A stretch of DNA of 29,504 nucleotides from CAZQSL01 sp964595945 (GTDB lineage: Bacteria > UBP15 > UBA6099 > JAJRTR01): NCBI GenBank assembly GCA_964595945.1, contig CAZQSL010000038.1, forward strand, positions 1 through 29,504. Reading direction: 5' to 3'. Below, in pieces: positions 1 through 9,435 of the stretch. Every line of letters starts with the position of its first letter. Positions within the stretch are counted from its first letter, which is position 1. The notes under the pieces are model-generated. The model made no database searches. It was not told where the DNA came from and worked only from the letters and a program-made list of their open reading frames with translations. The position numbers were made by a program, and so were the translations under genes.

Positions 1-314
1 GGAGTCAGTCCCGCTGCCGAAATGATTTCATCTACGATTGGCACCTGCACCCGCAGGTCATCTGGCATCTTGTCCCGGTGCGCCTTGTATAGCGGATACT
101 CGACATGGCGAAACGTCGGAGACTTCGACTCCATCGCCGCCACGATATAATCGGGGCTGTGATCGTTGATAATCCTGGTCATCAGACGCGCAATGCCGAA
201 TGCCACATTGGTCGGAGTCCCGTCCGTCGCGGTCATCCTCGGCATCGTGAAGTAAAGTTTGTACAGAAGTCCGAACGTATCTATCAGTGCGAGCAGCGGC
301 CTGTTGTCCGTCAT
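1..314 (-). CDS. polA: DNA polymerase I, N-terminal 5'-nuclease domain (partial, runs off the left edge)
   Basis: The minus-strand frame starting at ATG 312-314 is open to the window edge and gives 104 residues matching the start of the Pol I 5'-3' exonuclease (FEN) domain. Family landmarks are in order: the first metal-binding Asp in LLALID (D12), the TxDGxPTN segment (30-36), PTFRH (66-70), YKAHR (76-80) and MPDDLR (83-88). GGGAG lies 6 nt before the ATG. In the family this domain removes RNA primers and damaged flaps during lagging-strand synthesis and repair. Two departures stand out: the normal DG after the first Asp is DT, and the usual Asp in the F-D-A-K motif is Glu (E62). The polymerase domain lies outside, so a stand-alone 5'-nuclease cannot be excluded. 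It diverges from the chemosensory cluster. Confidence 0.88.
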   Translation of the reverse strand, partial: MTDNRPLLALIDTFGLLYKLYFTMPRMTATDGTPTNVAFGIARLMTRIINDHSPDYIVAAMESKSPTFRHVEYPLYKAHRDKMPDDLRVQVPIVDEIISAAGLT

Positions 315-442
315 GAAGTCTCCCGGTAAATCCTTGTTTTATTATGATTGTAGCTTATCGCAACTGGATATTGAAATCATCGCGCGTGATATGAGACACT
401 CTCCATGATTGGGCGGCTGTGCCTCGAATGCAATTTTGTTTG

Positions 443-471
443 TTTTCAAATTGCTGGAAACATATTATAAA
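443..471 (+). promoter_or_regulatory. Possible sigma70-type promoter for the chemosensory cluster
   Basis: TTTTCA (443-448) and TATAAA (466-471) are separated by 17 nt in an AT-rich stretch about 90 nt before the cyclase start. The -35 matches only 4 of 6 consensus positions, so this is a weak prediction. Confidence 0.33.
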
Positions 472-562
472 GGTTATATTGTTACAGAAAGCATGAACAA
501 CAAACACATTCGCATTTCAGGCTACGAATTGCCACAACGGATTACACAGCCGGAAAGATGAA

Positions 563-2620
563 ATGGTGGACAGCGTGAGCAAGAGAGCATTTGTATGTGA
601 AGAAAGCGCGACAGTGCGTGCGATGATAGCGATGGTGCTTACACAACTGGGTTACGAAATCAGCAGCCCGGCAGACGCCGGTACATTTTCGGAAGCTGTC
701 GCAGCATCTGCACCTGACCTCGTCGTTATCCCGATCAACTGGATCAAACAGGGAAGCGAACGGGGTTTTCTCAAAAGCGTTGCCGATGCGCTCGCACCTG
801 AGAAAGGCGTGATTCTCGGGTTCGAGGGATTCGAAGGTATCGGAAGTCTCGAACAGACCGAACGCACTATGCTTCATGGAGTACTGAAAAAAGGCGTGAG
901 CCCCGACGTGACACGTCAGGAAGTCGAAACGGCCATAGCAAAAGCCATGTCGGGACCAGGCCCTGTGGCGGAGCCAGAAATACAGATCGCCCCCGATAGC
1001 GAAGTCAGAATTCTTCTCGTAGATGACAGTTCGCTGATCCTCGACATGAATACAGAGATTCTCGTCAACGCAGGTTTTTCGGTCATTACGGCTGTTGACG
1101 GAGTTGATGGAGCCGAAAAAGCGTTCCGACAGAATCCCGACCTGATAATATCCGACGTCGAAATGCCCCGAATGACCGGATTTCAAATGTGCCGTCTGCT
1201 CAAAAGCCACCCATCCACTTGCCATATTCCCATCGTCATGAGCACCACCCTCAAAGAAGCCCGAGACAAATTCTGGGGCCGCAAGATCGGCGTCGACAGA
1301 TACCTCGTAAAAGGATTCACCAAAGAAGAACTCGTAGCCACCGTATCCGACCTGCTCACAGAGACAGCCGGATCACGCGAGCAGCGCAAGGGCTCCGCAA
1401 TCAAAGGGAAATTCGACGTGTTCGAACAGGTCAACAATCTCCTCGACCGGCATCTTTTCAAGGCGACCGTCGTCAATGAAATCAGGGAAATCGGATCGAG
1501 CATAACAGACTACAGCAGTACATTCAGACGCCTGATGTCACTGATACGCCAACTGTTTGACCTCGATATCGCCGCCATTTTTGTCCGGGACGAGAAACAG
1601 TTGTTCATTAGCATCGAAAATGGAGTGTCCGACGCTTACGTGAAAGATGTAACCCGCCTGATGATCGACCGTCTCGAACTGCCCGATGTGCCACGCGAAG
1701 AGTGGGAAGCATGCGTCAGCATCGAGATGTTCGGCATCGAACACGTTTCGCGCGCCGAAGGACTGCCGCGAGCCGCTTCTTCCATACTGATCCGCGAAGC
1801 CGTCATCCAGGAAGCGCGCCCAGGATCGTCTGTGGTCTTCGGTGTTTTCTCTTCTCAACCTGAAGCATTCGCGAGCAAAGTGCATGGCGAGACTCTCGAA
1901 CTCTTCAGCGCCGAAGCCCGCATCGTCATCGAAAGCGCCTGCCTGTATAACAGCGTCATTACCATGAACGAAGCTAATGAAAAACTGCAGACCCTCGTCC
2001 GTCAGTACGTCTCGGCAAGCACGTGGGAAGAAGCGCTCGAACAATCGACCAAAAAGTCATCCAGCGCGGGCCTTTCAGAAAAGGAAAAAGAATATACGAT
2101 TCTGTTCTCGGATATATGCAGTTTCACGACAATTTCCGAGCGTCTGACCGCTAAAGAAGTGATCGACATGCTCAACACGCATTTTTCATTCCTCACCACC
2201 GTCGTGCAGGCCAACCACGGTGATGTGGACAAATATATCGGCGACTGCATCATGGCAAAATTCGAAAAACCGGAAGACGCTGTCCGCGCCGCCTTCCAGA
2301 TACAGAATATTCTCAAATCAGGCAAACATGTCATGAGCCGCTTCGGCGTCAAAAACTTTCAGGTGCGGGTCGGACTCAACACGGGCAAAGTCATCGAAGG
2401 CAGTATCGGCAGCCATATCAGAAAGGACTACACCGTCATCGGCGATGCGGTCAACACCGCCAGCAGAATGGAGTCTACATGCCCGAAGGGAAGCGTACTC
2501 ATCACCGAAAGCACATATATCTGCGCTTCTCATATTTGCGACATCATCCGGGAAGACTGTATCATGGTCAAAGGCAAAACCGAACCGGTCAAGGTGTATG
2601 AGGTCGCGGAAAAACGATGA
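563..2620 (+). CDS. Tandem receiver - GAF-like - class III nucleotidyl (probably adenylate) cyclase, likely chemosensory output
   Basis: A 685-residue soluble regulator. Residues about 8-130 look like a receiver, but the phosphoacceptor region reads PDLVVIPIN, with no Asp where it belongs. Residues 148-265 form an intact receiver with D154/D155, phosphoacceptor D198 and K250. A GAF-like sensory segment (about 285-480) follows. The C-terminal class III cyclase (about 508-685) keeps metal-binding D517 (FSDICSF) and D561, purine-selecting K557 and T624 (DYTVIGD), and transition-state N631 and R635; K plus T/D favours ATP over GTP. The start is ATG 563 with GGAAAG 5 nt upstream. As first gene of a cluster encoding CheA, CheB, CheR, CheW and receptors but no CheY, it is the probable response regulator, making cAMP when D198 is phosphorylated. 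That wiring is inferred; the domain content is seen. Confidence 0.88.
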   Translation: MVDSVSKRAFVCEESATVRAMIAMVLTQLGYEISSPADAGTFSEAVAASAPDLVVIPINWIKQGSERGFLKSVADALAPEKGVILGFEGFEGIGSLEQTERTMLHGVLKKGVSPDVTRQEVETAIAKAMSGPGPVAEPEIQIAPDSEVRILLVDDSSLILDMNTEILVNAGFSVITAVDGVDGAEKAFRQNPDLIISDVEMPRMTGFQMCRLLKSHPSTCHIPIVMSTTLKEARDKFWGRKIGVDRYLVKGFTKEELVATVSDLLTETAGSREQRKGSAIKGKFDVFEQVNNLLDRHLFKATVVNEIREIGSSITDYSSTFRRLMSLIRQLFDLDIAAIFVRDEKQLFISIENGVSDAYVKDVTRLMIDRLELPDVPREEWEACVSIEMFGIEHVSRAEGLPRAASSILIREAVIQEARPGSSVVFGVFSSQPEAFASKVHGETLELFSAEARIVIESACLYNSVITMNEANEKLQTLVRQYVSASTWEEALEQSTKKSSSAGLSEKEKEYTILFSDICSFTTISERLTAKEVIDMLNTHFSFLTTVVQANHGDVDKYIGDCIMAKFEKPEDAVRAAFQIQNILKSGKHVMSRFGVKNFQVRVGLNTGKVIEGSIGSHIRKDYTVIGDAVNTASRMESTCPKGSVLITESTYICASHICDIIREDCIMVKGKTEPVKVYEVAEKR

Positions 2621-2779
2621 TGGATGGCGTTTTTTCACCCCCGATTGCTTTTTGACACTGATGCAAGTAAACTGCGATTGTAACATGCGTCGAAATCCGG
2701 TAAATGGGAACCGGATGGAACAAATATTTGTAGAATACTATTAATACTATAAACCGACCCCTTATATACAAGCCATAAG

Positions 2780-3289
2780 ATGGCGTGGTTTTGGAGTGTT
2801 GCAAATTTGGATAACACAGCACCTGCTACTTTGGTATTGGCTACTGCCAAGATCGTCATCGTGACAATACGGGACCACTGGTATGGGATAAACGCGGAAT
2901 ACGTGAGCGAAGTCTCACGAATGCTCCAGATCACAAATGTCCCCTGGACCCCCGGATATGTGGCAGGTGTAGTCAACCTCAGAGGTAACATACACTCAAC
3001 TGTCGACATCGGCGTGATCCTCGGCGAATCACCTGTCACACTCGACCAGACCAAGAAGATAGTCATGTGCAAATCCGAGGACTTTTCCACCGGAATGATA
3101 GTCGATGAAATGTATGAAATCATCGACATCGACGAAAACGCCATCGAACCCGCCATCTCCACGCTCGACGTGATCAGGACGGAGTACATCAGCGGAGTTT
3201 TCGAACTGTCCGGCTCTGTCGTGTCACTCCTCAACCTGCCGCGCATTATCGAAAAGCTGAAATCCGATGTGGGATCAAACATGGCCTGA
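2780..3289 (+). CDS. cheW: CheW-like coupling protein (first copy)
   Basis: 169 residues with a single CheW domain: a first strand (about 24-30), YGINAEYVSEV (35-45), the conserved PGYVAGVVNLRG-type turn (59-70), VDIG, and the C-terminal strands ending in VVSLLNLPRII. CheW is a cytoplasmic scaffold joining chemoreceptor tips to the CheA P5 domain. It lies 160 nt after the cyclase and 22 nt before the first receptor, so it is probably co-transcribed with the receptor. The first 20 residues precede the usual CheW start and no clear Shine-Dalgarno precedes ATG 2780, so the true start could be slightly downstream. An AT-rich stretch at about 2721-2753 may carry its own promoter, but I see no convincing -35/-10 pair. 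Confidence 0.9.
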   Translation: MAWFWSVANLDNTAPATLVLATAKIVIVTIRDHWYGINAEYVSEVSRMLQITNVPWTPGYVAGVVNLRGNIHSTVDIGVILGESPVTLDQTKKIVMCKSEDFSTGMIVDEMYEIIDIDENAIEPAISTLDVIRTEYISGVFELSGSVVSLLNLPRIIEKLKSDVGSNMA

Positions 3290-3311
3290 TACGTTCAGAA
3301 GGGAGCTATCA

Positions 3312-6023
3312 ATGTCGGACACACAAAAAATGAAACTTTACGAAGACTCCCCCCAGTCTTCAAACAGCTACAACGAACACTCCTTTTCAGAGGAAATCGA
3401 TACTCCGGAAAGCGCCGGCTCTACAAAACGCAAAGCGGAAGAAACCGCAACTCAGAAAAAAATGGTATTCAAGTTTTCCGTGATGATAGCAGTCATCATC
3501 ATACCGTTTCTGCTGCTCGTACTGTATTTCATCATGTCGGGCAATGGCAAGGACATAGCTTTCGCCCGGCAGGAAATCAGAGGCAACAATTTCCAGACAT
3601 CTCTTACGAGCCTCCTCGACTCGGTCGGACGACATGAAGTGCTCGCCCTTCAACGGGCAGCCGGCGACAAATCGGTCACGCAGGAATTGACTGCCGCGTC
3701 ACGCGATATCGACAAGGCTTTCTCAGATGTCCAGTCGGCTATCACCACCGACGGAGATGCTCTCCAGTACAATTCTGAAGGACTCGCCAAAAGAGGCCGC
3801 AGCAACATCGAATTCCAGTCTGTCCGAAGCAATTGGGACGCTATCAGAAACAACATCGACTCCATGACCTCACAGGCGATCATCACACAGCACGACAATC
3901 TCATCGCCAACATTCGCTCTATCATCAGCCATGTCGGCGACACGTCCAACCTCATCCTCGACCCTGACCTCGACTCTTATTACATCATGGACACCACCCT
4001 CATCGCGCTACCCCAGACTCAAGACAGACTGGCGGCCATCATGGTGTTTGCCATAAACACCCTTCACAAGCCCGTACTCTCCCCTCAGGACAGAATACAG
4101 TTCGCAGTCTATGCGTCTCAACTCGAAGAATCCGACGAACTCCGCATAGCCGCCGATCTCCAGACCGCTCTCAAGGAAGACCCGGGATTCCACGGCGAAA
4201 GTCCCTCCCTGCAACAAAACCTCCCATCGAAACTCCAGGCCTATCAGGCGGAAAACAAAACCCTGATCAAAATGCTCCGCACGATAGCAAACTCCCCCGA
4301 CGGCTCAAAACCAGGATATTCCACTGTCATCGAGGCAGGACTGAAGACACGGGCCGCTTCCCTCAATTTCAGTTACTCTGCCCACAAAGAGCTTAACACC
4401 CTGCTCGAAAAACGCATCGCCGATTTCGAACACGTACGATCAGTCGCCCTGATTTTCGCCGCAATCGGTGTCGCTCTGGCAATCGCAGTCGCATTCCTCT
4501 TCCTGAAATCTGTCATCAACGACGTAAAGAGCCCCCTCGAAAAAGCACTCCGCGATGGCGTCAAAGTCGAATATCTTATGAACCTCCCAATGCCGGTCAT
4601 CGTCGTGGACAAAAGCTTCAACGTACAGTTCATCAACAACGCAGGCGCAAAACTCGCCGGACTCACCACCGAAAAAGCACTCGGACAAAAATGTTTTGAC
4701 ATCCTCAAAAACGAGTGCTGCCGTACATCCAACTGCTATGTATCACAGTGCATGGCCAAACGCGCCATCATCACCACCGAAGTCAAACGCAAAGACCCCC
4801 TACACGGCGAAATGGTATTCGTGACCACCTCCGCCCCCATATTCAACGACGACGGCTCGATCGGCGGAGCCACTATAAGCCTCGTCGACACTACCGAATG
4901 GAAACGCATCCTGAACGACATTATCTCAGCCACTCAGGCCCTCTGCGAAGGACGCGTGGACGCCCGGCTTTCAGGCGAATACCACGGCGATTACAAAATC
5001 ATCGCCACTTACCTCAACGGCGCACTCGAAAACATAAACTCGATTATTTCCGAAACGACTCACATCTGCTCACAACTCGCAATAGGCGACCTCACGGTCA
5101 AGACTTACGGACAGTATCAGGGCGCTTACAACGCCATCGTCATCAATCTCAATGCCATGATCACCAACATCCACTCGCTCGTGAGAGAAATCGTCACCGT
5201 CGACACCCTCATCAGGTCCAGCGCCAACCAGATACTCTCAACTACAGTAGAGCACACCAGCCGCCTTACCGACCAGTCAGCGGCAATCACCGAAATCACC
5301 GCGACAATGGAAGAATTTTCGGCCACCTCAAAACAAATAGCCGAAAGCGCGTCATCCATCGCGGTCCTCTCCGACCGCACGCTCTCAAGCGCCATATCCG
5401 GCACCCAGGCGGTCGTCGAAACGGTACACGGTGTCGAGGAAATCAGAAGCAAAACCACCGAATCGGCTGAAAAGATACTGACACTCGGCGAAAAATCCCA
5501 GGAGATCGGCAATGTTATCCGTATTATCAATGATATCGCTGACCAGACGAAACTCATCGCTTTCAACGCCGCCATCGAAGCAGCCGGCGCCGGAGAAGCC
5601 GGAAAACGTTTCGCCGTCGTTGCCGTCGAGGTCAGAAATCTCGCCGAAAACGTCGTCGAGTCAACCGAAGAAATCAAATCCATCATACAGGAAATCCAGA
5701 ACACCACAAATTCATCCGTCATGGCTACCGAAGAAGGCGTCCGACGTGTCGAACAGGGACTCACTCTCGCCAACAACGCTCAGTCCATGCTTTCGAGCAT
5801 CATGGACCTCATGAACGACACCACGAGCGCTTCACGCCAGATTTCCCTATCCACCCAACAGCAGGAAATCGCATCCGAACAGGTCGTGGCCGCCATACGC
5901 CAGATAGCCGAAATGACACGCGACTCTCTCGCCGGCGCAAAACAGACACAGGAATCAATTCAGCAGCTCAACAGTCTCTCGCACTCACTTTCTGAATCAG
6001 TCGAGAAATTCAAACTCGACTGA
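3312..6023 (+). CDS. Methyl-accepting chemoreceptor with large periplasmic domain and cysteine-rich PAS
   Basis: The start ATG 3312 has GGGAG 6 nt upstream; an in-frame ATG at 3267 overlaps the preceding cheW and has no ribosome site. The 903-residue product has a charged N-terminal tail (1-50), a membrane helix (51-75), about 300 periplasmic residues that I do not match to a named sensor family, and a second helix (about 378-400). The cytoplasmic part has a PAS domain (about 420-535), two HAMP-like segments (about 545-640) and a signalling hairpin whose tip reads DQTKLIAFNAAIEAAGAGEA. The PAS carries five clustered cysteines (C461, C469, C470, C475, C480), suggesting a metal or redox site. 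Receptors of this type control CheA through CheW and are adapted by CheR/CheB. Ligand unknown. Confidence 0.92.
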   Translation: MSDTQKMKLYEDSPQSSNSYNEHSFSEEIDTPESAGSTKRKAEETATQKKMVFKFSVMIAVIIIPFLLLVLYFIMSGNGKDIAFARQEIRGNNFQTSLTSLLDSVGRHEVLALQRAAGDKSVTQELTAASRDIDKAFSDVQSAITTDGDALQYNSEGLAKRGRSNIEFQSVRSNWDAIRNNIDSMTSQAIITQHDNLIANIRSIISHVGDTSNLILDPDLDSYYIMDTTLIALPQTQDRLAAIMVFAINTLHKPVLSPQDRIQFAVYASQLEESDELRIAADLQTALKEDPGFHGESPSLQQNLPSKLQAYQAENKTLIKMLRTIANSPDGSKPGYSTVIEAGLKTRAASLNFSYSAHKELNTLLEKRIADFEHVRSVALIFAAIGVALAIAVAFLFLKSVINDVKSPLEKALRDGVKVEYLMNLPMPVIVVDKSFNVQFINNAGAKLAGLTTEKALGQKCFDILKNECCRTSNCYVSQCMAKRAIITTEVKRKDPLHGEMVFVTTSAPIFNDDGSIGGATISLVDTTEWKRILNDIISATQALCEGRVDARLSGEYHGDYKIIATYLNGALENINSIISETTHICSQLAIGDLTVKTYGQYQGAYNAIVINLNAMITNIHSLVREIVTVDTLIRSSANQILSTTVEHTSRLTDQSAAITEITATMEEFSATSKQIAESASSIAVLSDRTLSSAISGTQAVVETVHGVEEIRSKTTESAEKILTLGEKSQEIGNVIRIINDIADQTKLIAFNAAIEAAGAGEAGKRFAVVAVEVRNLAENVVESTEEIKSIIQEIQNTTNSSVMATEEGVRRVEQGLTLANNAQSMLSSIMDLMNDTTSASRQISLSTQQQEIASEQVVAAIRQIAEMTRDSLAGAKQTQESIQQLNSLSHSLSESVEKFKLD

Positions 6024-6073
6024 ACCGGCTGGCCGCGGCAATGCGGCACATTACGCCATGATGAAGGAACGCC

Positions 6074-6631
6074 ATGTCATTCGAGGATTACTTTGACAGT
6101 GAAATCGCCGGAGCCGAATCACACGTCGAGCACGAAGAAGTACAGCTCGTGTGTTTCCTCGTGTCCGGTACCGAATACGGCTTCCCCATCCTTCAGGTGA
6201 AGGAAATAGTGCGATATGAAGGCCTTCTCTCGCTCCCCGGACTAAACCACCCGATAGAAGGCGTGATCGACCTGCGCAGCCAGATAATCCCCGTCATGAA
6301 GCTCGCAAAAAGGTTCGACCTCAACGCGGAGGAAAAACCTGCCGGAAAAATCATGATCCTTCGCCTGCCGGATAACAATTTCATCGGCGCCATGGTCGAC
6401 GACATCACCAAAATCATCACCGTCAACGCTGCCGCGATCCTCAATGTCAGACAATCCATGATGTCCAGCGCCACCCGCAATATCAAAGGCATCATAAAAA
6501 TCGACGACAAGCACAACATTATCCTCGCGGACGCCGGCACACTCCTCACCACAGCAGAACTCGACCTCCTGAAAAACATCAATATCCAACAGTCACAACC
6601 TGAAAGAGAGGCAACGGCAATTGTCGACTGA
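6074..6631 (+). CDS. cheW: CheW-like coupling protein (second copy)
   Basis: 185 residues with one CheW domain (about 22-165): the VQLVCFLVSGTEYGFPI-type opening strands, V-KEIVRYE, the PGLNHPIEGVIDLR turn and the MVDDITKII strand. The start is ATG 6074 with AAGGA 5 nt upstream. The acidic first 20 residues and a 20-residue polar tail flank the domain. It follows the first receptor by 50 nt and overlaps the cheA start by 11 nt, implying translational coupling. Two differing CheW proteins in one cluster may give different array positions or receptor preferences; in Wsp-type systems WspB and WspD play separate roles at the two receptors' signalling sites. Such a division here is inference. Confidence 0.93.
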   Translation: MSFEDYFDSEIAGAESHVEHEEVQLVCFLVSGTEYGFPILQVKEIVRYEGLLSLPGLNHPIEGVIDLRSQIIPVMKLAKRFDLNAEEKPAGKIMILRLPDNNFIGAMVDDITKIITVNAAAILNVRQSMMSSATRNIKGIIKIDDKHNIILADAGTLLTTAELDLLKNINIQQSQPEREATAIVD

Positions 6632-9407
6632 CCGATCAAAATATCTCGAAAATTTCCGGGAGGAAATCGAAGGACACCTCGCCACTCTCAATAACGCCGT
6701 GCTCGAAATCGAGACCGGACAGTGGGACGAGGACACGATGAAGAGTTTCATGCGCATCGCCCACTCGATGAAGGGTTCGGCTCGCATGATGGGCTTCACC
6801 ATCATCTCCAACCTCTCCCACAAAATCGAAGATGTAATCGGCGCCATCCGTGAAAACCGCATACAGGCAACTTCATCTGTCATCGATGTATTGTTCGAAG
6901 GCCTCGACGCCATTTCCAAACAGGTCGCTTCTGTCATGGACGGCCAGCCCGAACAAAACAGCGACCAGATTCTTTCTCTGCTGTCCGATGTCAACGCGGG
7001 CCGGATACCTCCAGAATCTGCAACTCACACACCTGCCACTGCCACACCTGAGCCGGCACACCCCATACCCACGCCACAACCCTTGCCGGAGACGCAAGCC
7101 CCCCAACCCACTCACCACTCTTTCGATCTCGGCCCACTTGTCACCGCCTTTCAGGAAGAAACCGAGCAATACATCACCATCCTCAACAAAGGTTTTCTCG
7201 AAATCGAGCGCAACGCTTTCACCCCCGAAATAATCACGGAAATGATGCGCACCGCCCATTCCCTCAAAGGCAACTCCATGATGCTCGGCCTCACCCCGAT
7301 CTCTGAAACCGCCCATATCATGGAAGATATCATGGGTGAAATCGGAAAAGGAAAACTGCCAACCGCCGGCGAACCAGTCGACGCGCTTTTCGCCGGACTC
7401 GACGCTATACAGACATCGCTCCGCTCCCTTGTCCACAACGGCACGATGCAGGATATATCGCACATCATCACCCGCCTCAAAACCGCGCTTGCCCATCAGC
7501 CGCCTGCCCCCGCAGAACCGATTCAGGCCCCGGAGCCAACGCCCCCTGCCTCACCGCAACTCCCTCCGCCGGTTGCCACTCCGCCACCTCCTGCTCCCAC
7601 TCCCAATCCATCTCCACAAGCAGTGGCTGCCCCTAAAAAAACACCTCCCAAAAAGAACAAAGCCGTAGATGAAGCCATTCGCATCAAAACATCGAAACTC
7701 GACAAACTCGTCAGCCTCGTCGAAGAAATGATCCTCAACCAGCGTGAAAGCGAAGAGCGCGTCCGCCTCCTCCGCAACATGATCGTCAACACAAAACAGA
7801 TACAGCTTATCTGGCATCAGACCCGCCAGAAGATTTCCGACAAGTCAGAGACCCATCATGTGCAGGAACTCAACGAATCGATCAAAACCATGAACACCGA
7901 CATGAAAATGCTGTTCAAGGAATTCAAGAACATAACGGCGCACGGGGCTCTCATCATGCAGGGACTCCAGCAGGACATCATGGAAATGCGGATGCTCCCA
8001 CTCTCGACCATCTTCGATGCTTACCCCCGAGCGGTCCGGGACCTCGCGCGCCAGTGCGGCAAAAAAATCAATCTCGTCATCAGAGGCGCGGACACTCCTC
8101 TCGACAAATCCATCATCGAAGAAATCTCCGACCCGATGGTCCACCTTGTCCGCAACGCTGTCGACCATGGCGCCGAAACACCAGAAGTCCGCCTCGCGGC
8201 AGGCAAATCCGAAACTGCCACTATCGAAATCACCGCCCTGCAACAGGGCGACCATGTCACCATCAAGATACAGGACGATGGAAAAGGCATAGACGCAAAT
8301 GTTATCAGAAACATTGCCATACAGCGCGGCCTGATCGACGAGACGAAAGCTTCCGCTCTCTCCGACAAGGAAATCATTCAGTTCATCCTCGAACCCGGTT
8401 TTTCCACAGCGAAAAAAGTCACCGACATCTCAGGACGCGGCGTGGGTATGGATGTCGTCAAAAAAGCCGTCGAATCAGTCAAGGGCCAGATATTCATCGA
8501 AACCAGACAGGGTAAGGGCTCAGTATTCGTCCTCAACCTTCCGCTCGCTCTCGCCATCACGCGCGCGCTACTGATCAGGGCCGCCGGAGAAACCTTCGCA
8601 CTGCCCACAAGCGCCGTCCGCGAAACAATACGCATCACGCCATCTCAGATACATCAGATCGTCGATAAAAATGTTATCCGCCTCAGAGGACAGACCATCC
8701 CTCTCGTCAAGCTCAGTTCGCTGCTGCGTCTCAAGGGACAGGATCAATTTGTCTCGATGCAGGCCTTTCCGGTTGTGATACTCAAGAGCCAGACCCAGAT
8801 AATAGGCGTGATCGTCGATGAGATACTCGAAGAACTTGAAATCGTACTGAAAAATCTCGGTGGACATCTGACCAACATCAAAACCGTAGCGGGCGCGACA
8901 ATACTTGGAGGGGGCGCGGTCATCATCATACTGCAAGCACTGCACCTCGAAGAACTCGCCCGCGACCGCAGCGGTTCGGTTTTCAACCTGACTGAGGACA
9001 AGCAGCCCCCTCCCACCGTCCTTCCCGAAGCACTCGCGGGACACCGCATCCTCCTCGTCGAAGACTCTTTCAACATCCGTGAAATGCAGAAAATGATCCT
9101 CGAAGCTTCCGGCTACTCGGTGGATACGGCACCCAACGGCGCCGACGGCCTTGCTCTCGCCCTCGACAACGATTACGACCTTGTCATCACCGATGTCGAC
9201 ATGCCGGTAATGGACGGATTCGAGCTCACCGAAAAATTCAAGCATTCTGAAAAAGGGAAAAAGACACCCGTCATTATCGTCACCGCCCGTGAAAGCTCGG
9301 AAGATCACGAACGGGGCAAACGGGCAGGCGCCTCAGCGTACATGGAAAAGGCAGCCTTCGACCAGGGGACGCTTGTCGAAACCGTTCAGCACCTGATTTC
9401 ACACTGA
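6621..9407 (+). CDS. cheA: Hybrid chemosensory histidine kinase CheA with two Hpt domains and a C-terminal receiver
   Basis: A 928-residue CheA starting at TTG 6621, with AAGAGAGG about 9 nt upstream, overlapping cheW. Domains in order: Hpt1 (1-105, phospho-His H48 in AHSMKGS), Hpt2 (about 170-280, H213 in AHSLKGN), a Pro-rich linker (about 290-350), the P3 dimerisation helices (about 353-450), the P4 ATPase (N-box H508-H516 including N512; G boxes DDGKGID and GRGVGMDVV), the P5 CheW-like domain (about 645-790), and a receiver (808-928) with E814/D815, phosphoacceptor D858 and K910. I see no typical CheY-binding P2 domain; the Pro-rich linker and second Hpt occupy its place. The fused receiver, as in WspE and FrzE-type kinases, can act as phosphate sink or output. 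Probable target: the cyclase at 563-2620. Confidence 0.95.
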   Translation: MSTDRSKYLENFREEIEGHLATLNNAVLEIETGQWDEDTMKSFMRIAHSMKGSARMMGFTIISNLSHKIEDVIGAIRENRIQATSSVIDVLFEGLDAISKQVASVMDGQPEQNSDQILSLLSDVNAGRIPPESATHTPATATPEPAHPIPTPQPLPETQAPQPTHHSFDLGPLVTAFQEETEQYITILNKGFLEIERNAFTPEIITEMMRTAHSLKGNSMMLGLTPISETAHIMEDIMGEIGKGKLPTAGEPVDALFAGLDAIQTSLRSLVHNGTMQDISHIITRLKTALAHQPPAPAEPIQAPEPTPPASPQLPPPVATPPPPAPTPNPSPQAVAAPKKTPPKKNKAVDEAIRIKTSKLDKLVSLVEEMILNQRESEERVRLLRNMIVNTKQIQLIWHQTRQKISDKSETHHVQELNESIKTMNTDMKMLFKEFKNITAHGALIMQGLQQDIMEMRMLPLSTIFDAYPRAVRDLARQCGKKINLVIRGADTPLDKSIIEEISDPMVHLVRNAVDHGAETPEVRLAAGKSETATIEITALQQGDHVTIKIQDDGKGIDANVIRNIAIQRGLIDETKASALSDKEIIQFILEPGFSTAKKVTDISGRGVGMDVVKKAVESVKGQIFIETRQGKGSVFVLNLPLALAITRALLIRAAGETFALPTSAVRETIRITPSQIHQIVDKNVIRLRGQTIPLVKLSSLLRLKGQDQFVSMQAFPVVILKSQTQIIGVIVDEILEELEIVLKNLGGHLTNIKTVAGATILGGGAVIIILQALHLEELARDRSGSVFNLTEDKQPPPTVLPEALAGHRILLVEDSFNIREMQKMILEASGYSVDTAPNGADGLALALDNDYDLVITDVDMPVMDGFELTEKFKHSEKGKKTPVIIVTARESSEDHERGKRAGASAYMEKAAFDQGTLVETVQHLISH

Positions 9408-9435
9408 CAGAAAGGTTTCTGCCACCTCACCATAT

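Noticed and set aside
105..329. 74-codon plus-strand frame near the left edge
   Set aside because: Opposite strand encodes the clear Pol I 5'-nuclease N-terminus with a proper ribosome site.
542..1225. 227-codon minus-strand frame opposite the cyclase
   Set aside because: Antisense shadow of the receiver domains; low-complexity Cys/His/Arg-rich translation, no motif, no ribosome site considered convincing.
4715..5470. 251-codon plus-strand frame inside the first receptor
   Set aside because: Arg/His-rich shadow in another frame of the PAS/HAMP region, caused by C-rich codon usage.
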